Source: Bacillota bacterium
Lineage (GTDB): Bacteria; Bacillota_E; RBS10-35; JAJYVN01
Direction: 5' to 3'
DNA length: 23,146 bases
Assembly (NCBI GenBank): GCA_021846605.1
Contig: JAJZWQ010000032.1
Coordinates: 1 to 23,146 of the forward strand
Part shown: piece after piece, positions 1 to 7,281 of the stretch
Position numbering within the stretch: position 1 is the first letter of the stretch
How the letters are laid out: every line of letters begins with the position of its first letter
Program-made: the position numbers and the translations under genes
The notes under the pieces: model-generated
The model's database searches: none
Seen by the model: only the letters and a program-made list of their open reading frames with translations
Told to the model about the DNA's origin: nothing

Positions 1-169
1 GGGCTTGTGCGGGTCGGGTTCCGCCGTCTGGGGCCTTGCCCCGTCCTGGCCGTGGGCCTGCCGCTGCGCGGCCGCCCTGCGCCAGGGCGGATGCTGGGCG
101 GCCGCGACCCGACTCAGTCCCACCGGGGTGACCGCGGCCGACGGCGCCGCGGCGGCTGCCGCATGGTGA
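1..169 (+). CDS. ispE: 4-diphosphocytidyl-2-C-methyl-D-erythritol kinase, C-terminal fragment
   Basis: The frame beginning at base 2 is open into the window and ends at TGA 167-169. It carries a GHMP-kinase glycine motif (CGSGSAVWGLAP, the IspE-type GSGSAVFGLF) followed about 20 residues on by GGCWAAATRL, matching the final strand of IspE. IspE phosphorylates CDP-methylerythritol in the non-mevalonate isoprenoid pathway in the cytoplasm. Only about 55 C-terminal residues are visible, with a short Ala-rich tail after the conserved part. Its stop overlaps the start of the next gene by 7 bases, suggesting translational coupling. ispE next to purR is a common Bacillota arrangement, which supports the call. 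The fragment is short, so the identification rests on two motifs plus context. Confidence 0.72.
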   Translation, partial: GLCGSGSAVWGLAPSWPWACRCAAALRQGGCWAAATRLSPTGVTAADGAAAAAAW

Positions 170-921
170 TCGCCGTGGTGCTGGCGGGCAGGCGGAACCG
201 CAAGGCCCTGGCCGCGGTGGCGCCCGACGTCGCCTGGGAGGCGCTGGTGCCGATCGCGGGACGCCCGATGGGCGGGTATGTGGTGGCTGCGCTGGCGGGG
301 GCGCGCACGGTCGGACGCGTGGTGGTCGCCGGGCCGCCCGAACTGGGGCTGGGCGGGGCGCAGGTGGTCGCGCCGGGGGCACGCGTGACCGACACCCTCC
401 GCGCGGCGTTGGACGCCGCCGCGCCCGGGGCGGGCGACGAGGTGCTGATCGCGGCGGGAGACGCGCCACTGCTGTCCGCGACCACGGTGGAGGAGCTCGT
501 GGCGTCCTGCCGGAGGCGCAATCTTGAGTTCGGCTACCCGGTGGTCTCCAAGCAGGATTGCGACGCGCGCTTCCCCGACGTCCGCCGGACTTACGTGCGC
601 CTGCGCGAAGGCGCGTTTACCGGTGGCAACTGCTTCTACGTGCGCACGGCGGCGCTGGGGCGCTGCCTGGAACTGCTGGAATGGGTGCATGCCAACCGCA
701 AGCACCCGGTGCGGCTGGCGGGCCTGCTCGGGTGGCGGGTGGTGCTGGCCCTGGTGATCGGCCGGGCGCGGCTGGCGGATGTGGAGGCCGCCGGTTGCCG
801 GCTCCTGCGGGCACGGGCCGGAGCGGTGCGGATGGCGGACGCCGGCATCGGGGTCGACGTGGACGACGCGGCCGACCTGGAACTGTGCCGCGGGGCGCTG
901 GCCGGTCCGCACCGGGGATGA
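163..921 (+). CDS. MobA-like NTP transferase family protein
   Basis: A 252-residue protein of the GT-A type nucleotidyltransferase fold. It begins MVIAVVLAGRRNRKAL, a degenerate version of the N-terminal VLAGG..R loop. AGDAPLL near residue 105 is the metal/nucleotide-binding GD motif of MobA/GlmU-type enzymes, and FTGGNCFYV lies further on. The frame is open from base 7, but I chose ATG 163 because upstream bases code for the ispE end in another frame and conserved sequence begins here. The 7-base overlap with ispE and the purR gene 89 bases downstream suggest one operon. The substrate cannot be read: the normal GGxGxR signature is altered (AGRRNRK), so it may not be a molybdenum-cofactor enzyme. 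Family call fairly sure, function unknown. Confidence 0.7.
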   Translation: MVIAVVLAGRRNRKALAAVAPDVAWEALVPIAGRPMGGYVVAALAGARTVGRVVVAGPPELGLGGAQVVAPGARVTDTLRAALDAAAPGAGDEVLIAAGDAPLLSATTVEELVASCRRRNLEFGYPVVSKQDCDARFPDVRRTYVRLREGAFTGGNCFYVRTAALGRCLELLEWVHANRKHPVRLAGLLGWRVVLALVIGRARLADVEAAGCRLLRARAGAVRMADAGIGVDVDDAADLELCRGALAGPHRG

Positions 922-1009
922 TGGCGGCTACCGGCGCGGGCGCTCATGGTAAACTGCAGATTGCCGTCGATCCCGGTCGCGGTCCACGGCGGCGCGGGGG
1001 GGTGCGGTC

Positions 1010-1849
1010 CTGACCCGTGCGGAACGGATTGCCCTCCTGACCCATCGGCTCGTCACGCGCCCGGGCGTCCGCTGGTCGCTGCGGGACCTGGCCGCCGGGA
1101 CGGGGGCCGCCCGCAGCACCGTGAGCGAGGACCTGGACGTGTTGCGGCGCGCCCTGCCGGCGTCGGACGGCGGTGAACTGGAGACCACGCCCGGGCCCCG
1201 GGGCGGGGTGCGTTTCCTGCCGCAGCGTACCGGGGTCCGGCTGCAGCAGACGGTGCGGGCGCTGGCCGAGACGCTGGCGCGCCCCGACCGCGTGCTACCC
1301 GGCGGGTTCCTCTTCATGACCGATGTGCTCTTTTCGCCCGAATGGTCCCGCCTGATCGGTGAGTGTTTTGCCGGGGCGTTCGCCGGGACGCGTCCGGACG
1401 CGGTGGTCACTGTGGAGACCCGCGGGATCGCGATCGCGCTGATGACGGCGCGCGCCCTGGGCTGTCCCCTGGTCCTCCTGCGCCGGGACACCCGGGTCAC
1501 CGAGGGTCCCGCGGTCAGCATCAACTATGTGTCCGGATCGGCCCAGCGGCTGCAGAGTATGTCGGTGCCGCGGCGCGCGCTGGCGGCGGGCACGCGCGTC
1601 CTGATCATCGACGACTTCATGAAGGGCGGCGGAACCGCGCGGGGAATGGTCGACCTCTTGGGAGAGGTGGGGGCCGAGCCGCTGGCTATCGGCGTCGTCG
1701 TGGCGACGGTCCAGCCGCCGGCCAAGAAGGTCGCCGAGTACCGCTCCCTGCTGATCCTGGAGCCGGGTGCCGATGACGGCCGGCCCCTGCGCCTGCGCGC
1801 CGCGCCCTGGGTGCAGCAGGCGGATGCCGTGCCGCCGGGCTGGCGCTGA
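1010..1849 (+). CDS. purR: Pur operon repressor PurR (PRPP-binding)
   Basis: Matches Bacillus-type PurR end to end: a short winged-helix N-terminus (ARSTVSEDLDVLRRAL) followed by a type I phosphoribosyltransferase-like domain. Hallmarks are LPGGFLFMTDV, VTEGPAVSINYVSGS, and the PRPP loop VLIIDDFMKGGGTARG at about residues 197-212. PurR represses purine genes and responds to PRPP. The first ATG/GTG/TTG in frame is GTG 1121, which would delete the HTH. Coding similarity extends upstream, and the frame is closed by TAA 950-952. The only plausible start in between is CTG 1010, with a G-rich Shine-Dalgarno run at about 996-1002, giving 279 residues. glmU follows after 28 bases. Family call firm, start uncertain. 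Confidence 0.88.
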   Translation: MTRAERIALLTHRLVTRPGVRWSLRDLAAGTGAARSTVSEDLDVLRRALPASDGGELETTPGPRGGVRFLPQRTGVRLQQTVRALAETLARPDRVLPGGFLFMTDVLFSPEWSRLIGECFAGAFAGTRPDAVVTVETRGIAIALMTARALGCPLVLLRRDTRVTEGPAVSINYVSGSAQRLQSMSVPRRALAAGTRVLIIDDFMKGGGTARGMVDLLGEVGAEPLAIGVVVATVQPPAKKVAEYRSLLILEPGADDGRPLRLRAAPWVQQADAVPPGWR

Positions 1850-1877
1850 GAGAGATGTTCCGAGAGGGGGTGGCCTG

Positions 1878-3329
1878 GTGGCAGAGCCCGGAGCGGGGCC
1901 CCGGTTGGCCGCGGTGGTGCTGGCGGCCGGCCTCGGCAAGCGGATGCGGTCGACCCTGCCCAAGGTCCTGCACGAGGTCGGCGGGCGGCCGATGCTCCTG
2001 CGCGTGTTGGACGCCGTGGCGGGGGCCGGTCTGGCCGACGCGGTCGTCGTCGTGGGTAACGGAGGCGCGGCGGTCCGGGCGGCCGGCGCCCGGGGACCGG
2101 CCGGACTGGATGTCCGCTTCGCGGAGCAGGCCGAGCAACGGGGCACGGGGGATGCGGCGCGTTGCGGGCTGGAGGTGCTCCAGTCCGGTCCCGGCCCCGT
2201 GGTCGACGGGGTCCTGATCGTGCCGGGCGACACCCCGCTGTTGACCGCTGGCCTGCTGGAGGCCCTGGTGCGGGAGTACAGGGACGGCGGCGCGGACGCC
2301 ACGCTGCTGACCGCCCACCTGCCCGATCCCTCGGGGTATGGGCGCGTCGCGCGGGACGCGGAGGGCCGGGTTCGCGCGATCGTGGAGGATCGCGACGCGA
2401 GCCCGGCCGAGCGGGCGATCAGCGAGGTGAACTCCGGGGTGGCCTGCTTCCGCCTCGCCCCGCTGGTCTCGGCGCTGTTCCGCTGCCAACCCGCCAACGC
2501 GCAGGGGGAGATCTACCTGACGGACGTCGTCGGCCTTCTGTACGGGGACGGCCGGACCGTCACCGCCCGGGCCGTCACCGACCCGGCCCTGGTCCTGGGG
2601 GTGAACGACCGCGTCGCGCTGGCGGACGCCGAGGCCGCGGTGCGGCGACGGGTACTGGAGCGGGCGATGCGCGACGGCGTCACGATCATCGACCCGGCCA
2701 CCACATACATCGACGAGGCGGCCCGGATCGGGCCGGACACCGTCATCCGGCCGCAGACGCTGATCGAAGGGCCGTGCGTGGTCGGGTCGGGGTGCACCCT
2801 GGGTCCCGGCACGCACCTCATCGACAGCGTCGTGGGCCCGGAGTGCACCATTGGGCAGTCGGTGGTGGAGGAGAGCATCCTCGGTCCCGGATGCACCATC
2901 GGGCCCTTCGCGCACCTGCGCGCCGGCACGCAGTTGGGGGCGCGCGTGATGGTGGGCAACTTCGCCGAGTTGAAGAGTTCGCGCGTCGGCGACGGCACCA
3001 AGCAGCATCACCACAGCTACATCGGCGATGCGGACGTCGGATCCGGAGTCAACGTGGGCGCCGGTGTGATCACCGTGAACTTCGACGGCCGCGCCAAGCA
3101 CCGAACGGTGATCGGCGACGGCGCCTTCTTGGGCTGCAACGCCAACCTGGTCGCGCCCGTGGAGGTTGGGGCCGGGGCCTTTGTGGCCGCCGGCACCTCG
3201 GTGACCAAGCCCGTGCCGCCGGATGCGCTGGTCGTCGGGCGTGCCCAGCCGGTGGTCAAGGAGGGCTGGGCCCGCCACCGGCTACGCGGGGAGGACCCGG
3301 CGCCGTCCGGCTCCGACAGGGTGCCCTGA
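1878..3329 (+). CDS. glmU: Bifunctional UDP-GlcNAc pyrophosphorylase / GlcN-1-P acetyltransferase
   Basis: Makes UDP-GlcNAc, the peptidoglycan precursor, in two steps. The N-terminal uridyltransferase shows LAAGLGKRMRSTLPKVLH (residues 15-32), PGDTPLL (about 117) and GEIYLTDVV. The C-terminal left-handed beta-helix has many hexapeptide repeats. The acetyltransferase region reads KQHHHSYIGD, with a His aligning to the E. coli catalytic base H363, then VNFDG where most GlmU have NYDG. GTG 1878 is chosen over upstream in-frame codons because GAGAGGGGG sits 7 bases before it and the conserved N-terminus begins 9 residues later. At 483 residues it is slightly longer than the usual ~456, mainly from a tail after the beta-helix. 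It is followed by prs after 26 bases, as in B. subtilis gcaD-prs. Confidence 0.96.
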   Translation: MAEPGAGPRLAAVVLAAGLGKRMRSTLPKVLHEVGGRPMLLRVLDAVAGAGLADAVVVVGNGGAAVRAAGARGPAGLDVRFAEQAEQRGTGDAARCGLEVLQSGPGPVVDGVLIVPGDTPLLTAGLLEALVREYRDGGADATLLTAHLPDPSGYGRVARDAEGRVRAIVEDRDASPAERAISEVNSGVACFRLAPLVSALFRCQPANAQGEIYLTDVVGLLYGDGRTVTARAVTDPALVLGVNDRVALADAEAAVRRRVLERAMRDGVTIIDPATTYIDEAARIGPDTVIRPQTLIEGPCVVGSGCTLGPGTHLIDSVVGPECTIGQSVVEESILGPGCTIGPFAHLRAGTQLGARVMVGNFAELKSSRVGDGTKQHHHSYIGDADVGSGVNVGAGVITVNFDGRAKHRTVIGDGAFLGCNANLVAPVEVGAGAFVAAGTSVTKPVPPDALVVGRAQPVVKEGWARHRLRGEDPAPSGSDRVP

Positions 3330-3355
3330 ACCGGCTCTGGAAGGAAGAGGATACC

Positions 3356-4333
3356 GTGTCCCACAGCGACGGGCCCCTGAAGCTGTTTTCGGGAAGGGCG
3401 CACCTGGGATTGGCGGGGGCGGTCGCCGACCACCTCGGCGTGCCCCTGGGGCAGATGTCGATCGAGAACTTCCGGGACGGGGAGATCCAGGTCGTCATCA
3501 AGGAGAACGTGCGCGGGGTGGATGCCTTCATCATCCAGCCCACGATCCGGCCCAACGAGACCCTGCTCGAGCTGCTCATCGTGATTGACGCCTTGCGGCG
3601 GGCCTCGGCCCGCCGCATCACCGCGGTCATCCCGTACTACGGTTATGGCCGCCAGGACCGCAAGACACGGGGGCGGGAGCCCATCACCGCCAAGCTGACC
3701 GCGAACCTGCTGGTCACGGCTGGAGCCGACCGGGTCCTGACCGTGGACCTGCATGCCGGACAGATCCAGGGCTTCTTCGATGTCCCGGTGGACCACCTCA
3801 CGGGCGTGCCGCTCCTGGCCGCGCACTTTGCGGCCCAAACGCTGCGGGACATGGTGGTCGTCAGCCCGGACGCCGGTGAGGGCGGGATCCCGCGCGCGCG
3901 GCGCCTGGCGGAGTTGTTGGATGTCCCCTTCGCCATCGTGGACAAGCGCCGGCCGGCGCCGAACGTGTCCGAGGTGGTGCACGTCATCGGCCGGGTGGAG
4001 GGCCAGACCTGCATCCTGATGGACGACATCATCGACACCGCCGGCACCATCGTCAACGCGGCCGTGGAGCTCAGGCGCCTCGGCGCCCGGGCGGTCCACG
4101 CCGCCTGCGTCCATCCCGTGCTTTCCGGCGCCGCCGTGACGCGCCTGCGGGACGCCGACGTCGAGCAGATCGTGGTGTGCGACACGATCCCCATCGCGCC
4201 TGCGGCGGTGCAGGAATTGGGTTCCCGCCTCCACGTCCTGCCCATGGCGCCCCTTTTGGGGGATGCCCTCCTGCGCGTGCACGAGGACCGCTCCATCACC
4301 GAACTGATGGCCCAGCGCCGCCCGCTGGCCTGA
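3356..4333 (+). CDS. prs: Ribose-phosphate pyrophosphokinase
   Basis: Makes PRPP from ribose-5-phosphate and ATP, feeding purine, pyrimidine, His, Trp and NAD synthesis. It is also the effector source for the PurR encoded upstream. Family motifs are clear: FRDGEIQVVIKENVRG, PYYGYGRQDRKTRGREPI, VDLHAGQIQGFFD and the PRPP-binding loop ILMDDIIDTAGTI. GTG 3356 is preceded by GGAAGGAAGAGG, and SHSDGPLKLFSGRAH matches the family N-terminus. The 325 residues are close to the usual ~315. The segment SPDAGEGGIPRAR carries two more residues than the common SPDxGGVxRAR in the loop near the catalytic site. It is the last gene of the run and ends just before a strong hairpin. Confidence 0.96.
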   Translation: MSHSDGPLKLFSGRAHLGLAGAVADHLGVPLGQMSIENFRDGEIQVVIKENVRGVDAFIIQPTIRPNETLLELLIVIDALRRASARRITAVIPYYGYGRQDRKTRGREPITAKLTANLLVTAGADRVLTVDLHAGQIQGFFDVPVDHLTGVPLLAAHFAAQTLRDMVVVSPDAGEGGIPRARRLAELLDVPFAIVDKRRPAPNVSEVVHVIGRVEGQTCILMDDIIDTAGTIVNAAVELRRLGARAVHAACVHPVLSGAAVTRLRDADVEQIVVCDTIPIAPAAVQELGSRLHVLPMAPLLGDALLRVHEDRSITELMAQRRPLA

Positions 4334-4341
4334 AGCCGACG

Positions 4342-4368
4342 CCGGCGCCCGCACCCGGCGGGCGCCGG
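4342..4368. terminator. GC-rich hairpin between convergent genes
   Basis: A perfect 11-bp inverted repeat (4342-4352 with 4358-4368) with a 5-base loop lies directly between the prs stop (+) and the small membrane-protein stop (-). No T-run follows on either strand, so it would be a non-canonical, GC-only bidirectional terminator. Position supports the call; the missing U-tract weakens it. Confidence 0.55.
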
Positions 4369-4370
4369 GC

Positions 4371-4559
4371 TCACCGCAGGATGCCCACCAGACCCAGCAG
4401 CAGCAGGACCAGCGCCATGGCCCGCTGCATCCAGAGCGCCGCGCGCCCGGCCCGCGGATCGACCCCGCTCCGGGACAGGCGCCCGCCGCCGCTGAAACTG
4501 GTGAGCATCCACACCCCGCCCACGCCGATCTCCAGCACCGTCCACCAGTGCAGGTGCAT
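4371..4559 (-). CDS. Small membrane protein, two predicted helices
   Basis: A 62-residue protein that I do not recognise. ATG at 4559 (reading leftward) is preceded by GGGGAGGCGGGG, a good Shine-Dalgarno at normal spacing, and the frame ends at TGA 4371. The longer frame upstream is very arginine/alanine-rich and probably not coding. The start is hydrophobic and tryptophan-bearing (HWWTVLEIGVGGVWMLTSF). A polar stretch GGGRLSRSGVDPRAGR follows, then a very hydrophobic C-terminal helix (MALVLLLLGLVGIL). This suggests a hairpin membrane protein with both ends on one side. It converges on prs and is divergent from the SDR gene. Function unknown; a chance frame cannot be fully excluded, but RBS plus two clean helices argue for a real gene. 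Confidence 0.6.
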   Translation of the reverse strand: MHLHWWTVLEIGVGGVWMLTSFSGGGRLSRSGVDPRAGRAALWMQRAMALVLLLLGLVGILR

Positions 4560-4593
4560 GCCCCGCCTCCCCGGCCCGCATTCTCCCCGCCCG

Positions 4594-4607
4594 GCCAGGA
4601 CCCTGGC
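4594..4607. promoter_or_regulatory. Short palindrome in divergent intergenic region
   Basis: GCCAGG-AC-CCTGGC is a perfect 6+6 inverted repeat in the 145-bp gap between the leftward small membrane-protein gene and the rightward SDR gene. Its position suits an operator for a dimeric repressor. No adjacent regulator gene is present and no canonical promoter is visible, so this is only a candidate. Confidence 0.2.
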
Positions 4608-4704
4608 GGCAGGCACAGAATCCACGACCGTCACCCGCCCGGGGCGTCCGGCGCGGTGGGCGACGGCCCTGGAACCAGAGCGCGCGGGAAGGCGGGGAGT
4701 GCGG

Positions 4705-5484
4705 ATGCGGCTGCAGGGGAAGGTGGCGCTGATCACCGGCGCCGGCTCAGGGATCGGTCGGGCGAGCGCCGTGCGTTTCGCGATGGAGGGGGCCCGGGTG
4801 GCCGCGGTCGACATGGACGCCGCCGGCGCGGAGGCCACGGTGGCCGAGATCCGCGCGCAGGGCGGCCATGCTACCGGGGTTGCGTGCGATGTCCGCGACG
4901 AGGACTCGGTGGAAGCGGCCTTCTCCCAGGCGGTGGAGTTCGGCGGGACCGGCCGGCTGGACGTGTCCTTTCACAACGCCGGCATCGGCTTTGTCGGGGA
5001 CGTCCAGGAGACATCCCTGGAGGACTGGGAGCGGGTGATGGCGGTCAACGTGCGCGGCGTGTTCCTCTGCTGCCGCGCGGCCGTGGCCCGGATGAAGCCC
5101 CAGGGTGGAGGGTCCATCATCAACATGTCCTCCTCCATTGCCGCCACCGGCCTCGGCCGGCGCGCCGTGTATGCGGCCAGCAAGGGTGCCGTGCTCGCCC
5201 TGACCAAGTCCATGCAGGTCGATTGCGCGGCGCACGGCATCCGCGTCAACGCCCTGCTGCCCGGCACCATCCACACCCCGTTCGTGGAGGGGTACCTCAA
5301 ACGCTCGTTTGCCGGGCGCGAGGAGGAGGCGTTGGACGGGATCCGCCGGCGCCAGTTGACGGGGCGCCTGGGCCAGGCCGACGACGTGGCCTGGGCCGCG
5401 CTCTACCTGGCGTCGGACGAGTCCGGCTTCGTCATGGGGGCGGGGCTGGCCGTGGACGGCGGGCTCACCGCCGGCAAACCCTAG
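4705..5484 (+). CDS. SDR family NAD-dependent oxidoreductase
   Basis: A 259-residue classical short-chain dehydrogenase/reductase. Visible elements are the cofactor motif TGAGSGIG (residues 11-18), Asp36 at the end of beta-2 (favouring NAD(H) over NADP), HNAG (90-93), Asn115, catalytic Ser143/144, Tyr156 and Lys160, and a VNALLPGTIHTPF region after the active site. ATG 4705 has GGCGGGGAG just upstream; an in-frame GTG lies two codons earlier. It resembles FabG-like or sugar/alcohol dehydrogenases, but the substrate cannot be deduced. No pathway partner lies next to it, since the neighbours are a small membrane protein (divergent) and a lower-GC island. Family certain, substrate unknown. Confidence 0.93.
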   Translation: MRLQGKVALITGAGSGIGRASAVRFAMEGARVAAVDMDAAGAEATVAEIRAQGGHATGVACDVRDEDSVEAAFSQAVEFGGTGRLDVSFHNAGIGFVGDVQETSLEDWERVMAVNVRGVFLCCRAAVARMKPQGGGSIINMSSSIAATGLGRRAVYAASKGAVLALTKSMQVDCAAHGIRVNALLPGTIHTPFVEGYLKRSFAGREEEALDGIRRRQLTGRLGQADDVAWAALYLASDESGFVMGAGLAVDGGLTAGKP

Positions 5485-5637
5485 GCCGGACGCGCTTCCA
5501 CGGCGGAGGGGGGCGCCTGCCTTGACCTTTCCACACGGTCCGCCCAAGAGTTGGTGGATCACTCGGGCTGGCATCGGCATTGCTATCCGGGTTGCAGAGA
5601 CATCGAATCCGTCGCGGCCCCGCTCGGCACGGCACAA

Positions 5638-5682
5638 GAAGGGGTGCGCCCTTGGCCGATCGGCCCAGGAGCGCACCCCTTC
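5638..5682 (-). terminator. Intrinsic terminator for the cysteine-rich gene
   Basis: A 12-bp perfect outer stem (5638-5649 with 5671-5682) continues into an inner CCTTGGCC / GGCCCAGG stem with one mismatch. Read on the - strand, it lies right after the stop at 5687 and is followed by TTCTTGTG, a short U-rich tract. This fits an intrinsic terminator of the leftward gene and also insulates the SDR side. Confidence 0.75.
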
Positions 5683-5686
5683 CGCC

Positions 5687-6286
5687 TCACTGAATCGGAG
5701 GACAGGACACCGAAGGCATGGGGTCACACGCAACGACGGGGCAGTCTGTGGTGGAGATCAGGCGCTTGGCGGTCGTGATGCTTTCGAACTCGACACAGAG
5801 GCTGGCATTGCACACGAGGTGGCAGGATGCCGTCGCTGTCTCGTATACGAGCCGACAGATGCAACTCGGCGGACTAACGAGGGTACACGTGTACGTGAGG
5901 GGCTGGGTCATCGTCGATGTCGTGAGTTGAATCATGACGTCCTGCGTGACAGACTGCGTCACCGTGCAGGTCGCCGTACCAATCGTGCCGACGATCGACT
6001 CCGTCCACGATAGCTGGAACAGCACGTTGGTCAGGGCCGGGTTGATCGGATCCGGCGAGTATCCCACGACGCTACATGTCGGGCTGGTGATGGTGCAGGC
6101 GAGCGTCAGGTTCCCGGGAGCCGTCGCCGAACATGGGCTGAGCGCCGTGGTTACTCCTGCGGCTACGCACGCCACACTTCCGAAGTTGGAGGTCGAGGTG
6201 ACCGGGCCGAAGTCGCTTGTGTTGTTGACGACCTCCCGACAGTTATCCACCACCAGATTCACCAAGAGACACTCCGGAACGGACAT
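5687..6286 (-). CDS. Cysteine-rich two-repeat protein, unrecognised
   Basis: A 199-residue protein with 16 cysteines, very rich in Thr, Ser and Val, with no signal peptide or membrane helix. ATG 6286 is preceded by GGAAGGTGGAAATGCC, a good ribosome site. The frame continues 50 residues upstream without cysteines, and I judge that part non-coding. Two imperfect repeats can be seen. One runs from GSVAC (about 36) to LACTITSPTCSVV (62-74), the other from GTATC (about 103) to YTCTLVSPPSCICRLV (132-147). Base composition is clearly less GC-rich than the flanking genes. Cys-rich repeated proteins of this kind in spore formers are often coat, exosporium or appendage components, but I recognise no family. 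It is divergent from the amidase-like gene. Confidence 0.65.
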   Translation of the reverse strand: MSVPECLLVNLVVDNCREVVNNTSDFGPVTSTSNFGSVACVAAGVTTALSPCSATAPGNLTLACTITSPTCSVVGYSPDPINPALTNVLFQLSWTESIVGTIGTATCTVTQSVTQDVMIQLTTSTMTQPLTYTCTLVSPPSCICRLVYETATASCHLVCNASLCVEFESITTAKRLISTTDCPVVACDPMPSVSCPPIQ

Positions 6287-6437
6287 GGCATTTCCACCTT
6301 CCGGATGAGAGTTGACCTCAGACACAGTAGGCGGCGGCGCCACCGCCTCGGTCAAAGGTCTCTGCTGGTTGCCTGTCCAGCGATCCACCATATGCACTGA
6401 GCGGGTCGAACGGTGATCGCGGACGAGACACCTCATG

Positions 6438-6446
6438 CATAACCTA
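6438..6446 (+). promoter_or_regulatory. Possible sigma-K-type -10 element
   Basis: CATAACCTA matches the late mother-cell sigma-K -10 pattern CATAnnnTA. It lies 26 bases before ATG 6472, which would give a short leader. A convincing -35 (AC about 16 bases upstream) is not seen at normal spacing, so this is weak evidence that the amidase-like gene is expressed late in the mother cell. Confidence 0.28.
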
Positions 6447-6471
6447 CGGCGGGGTGATCATCCTGAAGACC

Positions 6472-7281
6472 ATGGCGGAATTGGGCGGCCTTCTCTTGGC
6501 TCTGGATCCAGGTCATGGCGGAAGCGACCGAGGACTGGGGACGACTGGCGGGCTCACAGAAGCCTCCTGGACACTGCGCGTGACCGAGTTGCTGCGCGAA
6601 CGTTGTGAAGCGCTTGGCGCGACGGTCATCATGACGCGCACAGACGATACGTTTGTGCCACAGTTGCTGCGAACAGCACTGATCCATGAGATTCGCCCCG
6701 ATATCGTCATCAGTTTGCACTTGGGCGAATCACTATCACAGTCCACCGGCACTGTCCGCATCGGTTACCGCTGGTGGCAGACGAAAACTGCGCGTCCACT
6801 ACGAGGTCACTTGTTGTACGCGTTGGAACGCGCCCTTCCGTTGCAACCTGAGAGATCCACCCACACCCACACCCGCTCCACGCTTTGTCGGGTACCTTTA
6901 ACTCCTGTGCATACGTCGTTGATCGCAATCACCGCCTTCCCTCCTGAGACGTCCCTCGAAGCAAATACCTGCGAACCTCCCTTGTGGGCAGACGCCCTGG
7001 CGGAAGGGCTTCAGTTATACTGCCGCAATCGGTCGGGAAACCGCCGCGTGGGTGAAAGCATCACCATGGAACCGAGCGTCGCTCCGATCCACCCGCCAGA
7101 AGCCGGTGGCGCAACAGCAACCTCGACGGAAAAGCCCACTCCGTCACCATTACCACTAATGCCAGGTGTACGCATGCCTCTGGCGGGAGCACCCCCACGT
7201 ATTCCGGTAAACTATTATCCCACATCGAATGCGCCAACGGAGACCGCGACCCGCAGCGGTAAACAAAGACGACATATATGA
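6472..7281 (+). CDS. N-acetylmuramoyl-L-alanine amidase (amidase_3)-like protein, possibly inactive
   Basis: A 269-residue protein with an N-terminal amidase_3 domain, the zinc enzyme family that cuts the MurNAc-L-Ala bond. The three zinc ligands are present: His15 in LALDPGHGGSDRG, Glu30 in GGLTEASW and His83 in VISLHLGES. The usual late motif with the catalytic Glu (AVLVExGF) aligns best with LIAITAFPPET, where Glu is Ile, so hydrolysis may be lost. A Pro/Ser/Thr-rich tail of about 75 residues follows. There is no signal peptide. ATG 6472 is preferred to GTG 6454 because the latter lacks ribosome-site spacing. It sits in the lower-GC island, divergent from the cysteine-rich gene. Cortex or spore-coat work is possible but inferred. 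Confidence 0.78.
   Translation: MAELGGLLLALDPGHGGSDRGLGTTGGLTEASWTLRVTELLRERCEALGATVIMTRTDDTFVPQLLRTALIHEIRPDIVISLHLGESLSQSTGTVRIGYRWWQTKTARPLRGHLLYALERALPLQPERSTHTHTRSTLCRVPLTPVHTSLIAITAFPPETSLEANTCEPPLWADALAEGLQLYCRNRSGNRRVGESITMEPSVAPIHPPEAGGATATSTEKPTPSPLPLMPGVRMPLAGAPPRIPVNYYPTSNAPTETATRSGKQRRHI

Noticed and set aside
1686..3278. Long leftward open frame (530 codons) opposite glmU
   Set aside because: It is antisense to a certain gene in very GC-rich DNA; the composition is low-complexity Arg/Gly/His and no motif is present.
2162..3355. Upstream extension of the prs frame
   Set aside because: It overlaps glmU; Prs-like sequence starts only at GTG 3356 with its own ribosome site.
3017..4354. 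Leftward open frame opposite glmU/prs
   Set aside because: Antisense shadow rich in His/Asp/Arg, no recognisable domain.
5522..6013. Rightward frame starting TTG 5522 with a nearby GGAGG
   Set aside because: It runs through the terminator and antisense to the cysteine-rich gene, with no protein-like character after about 30 residues. It could be a remnant 5' end of the interrupted cNBD gene, but this is unsupported.
5934..6308. Rightward 124-codon frame
   Set aside because: Antisense to the cysteine-rich gene, which has the better ribosome site, terminator and internal repeats.
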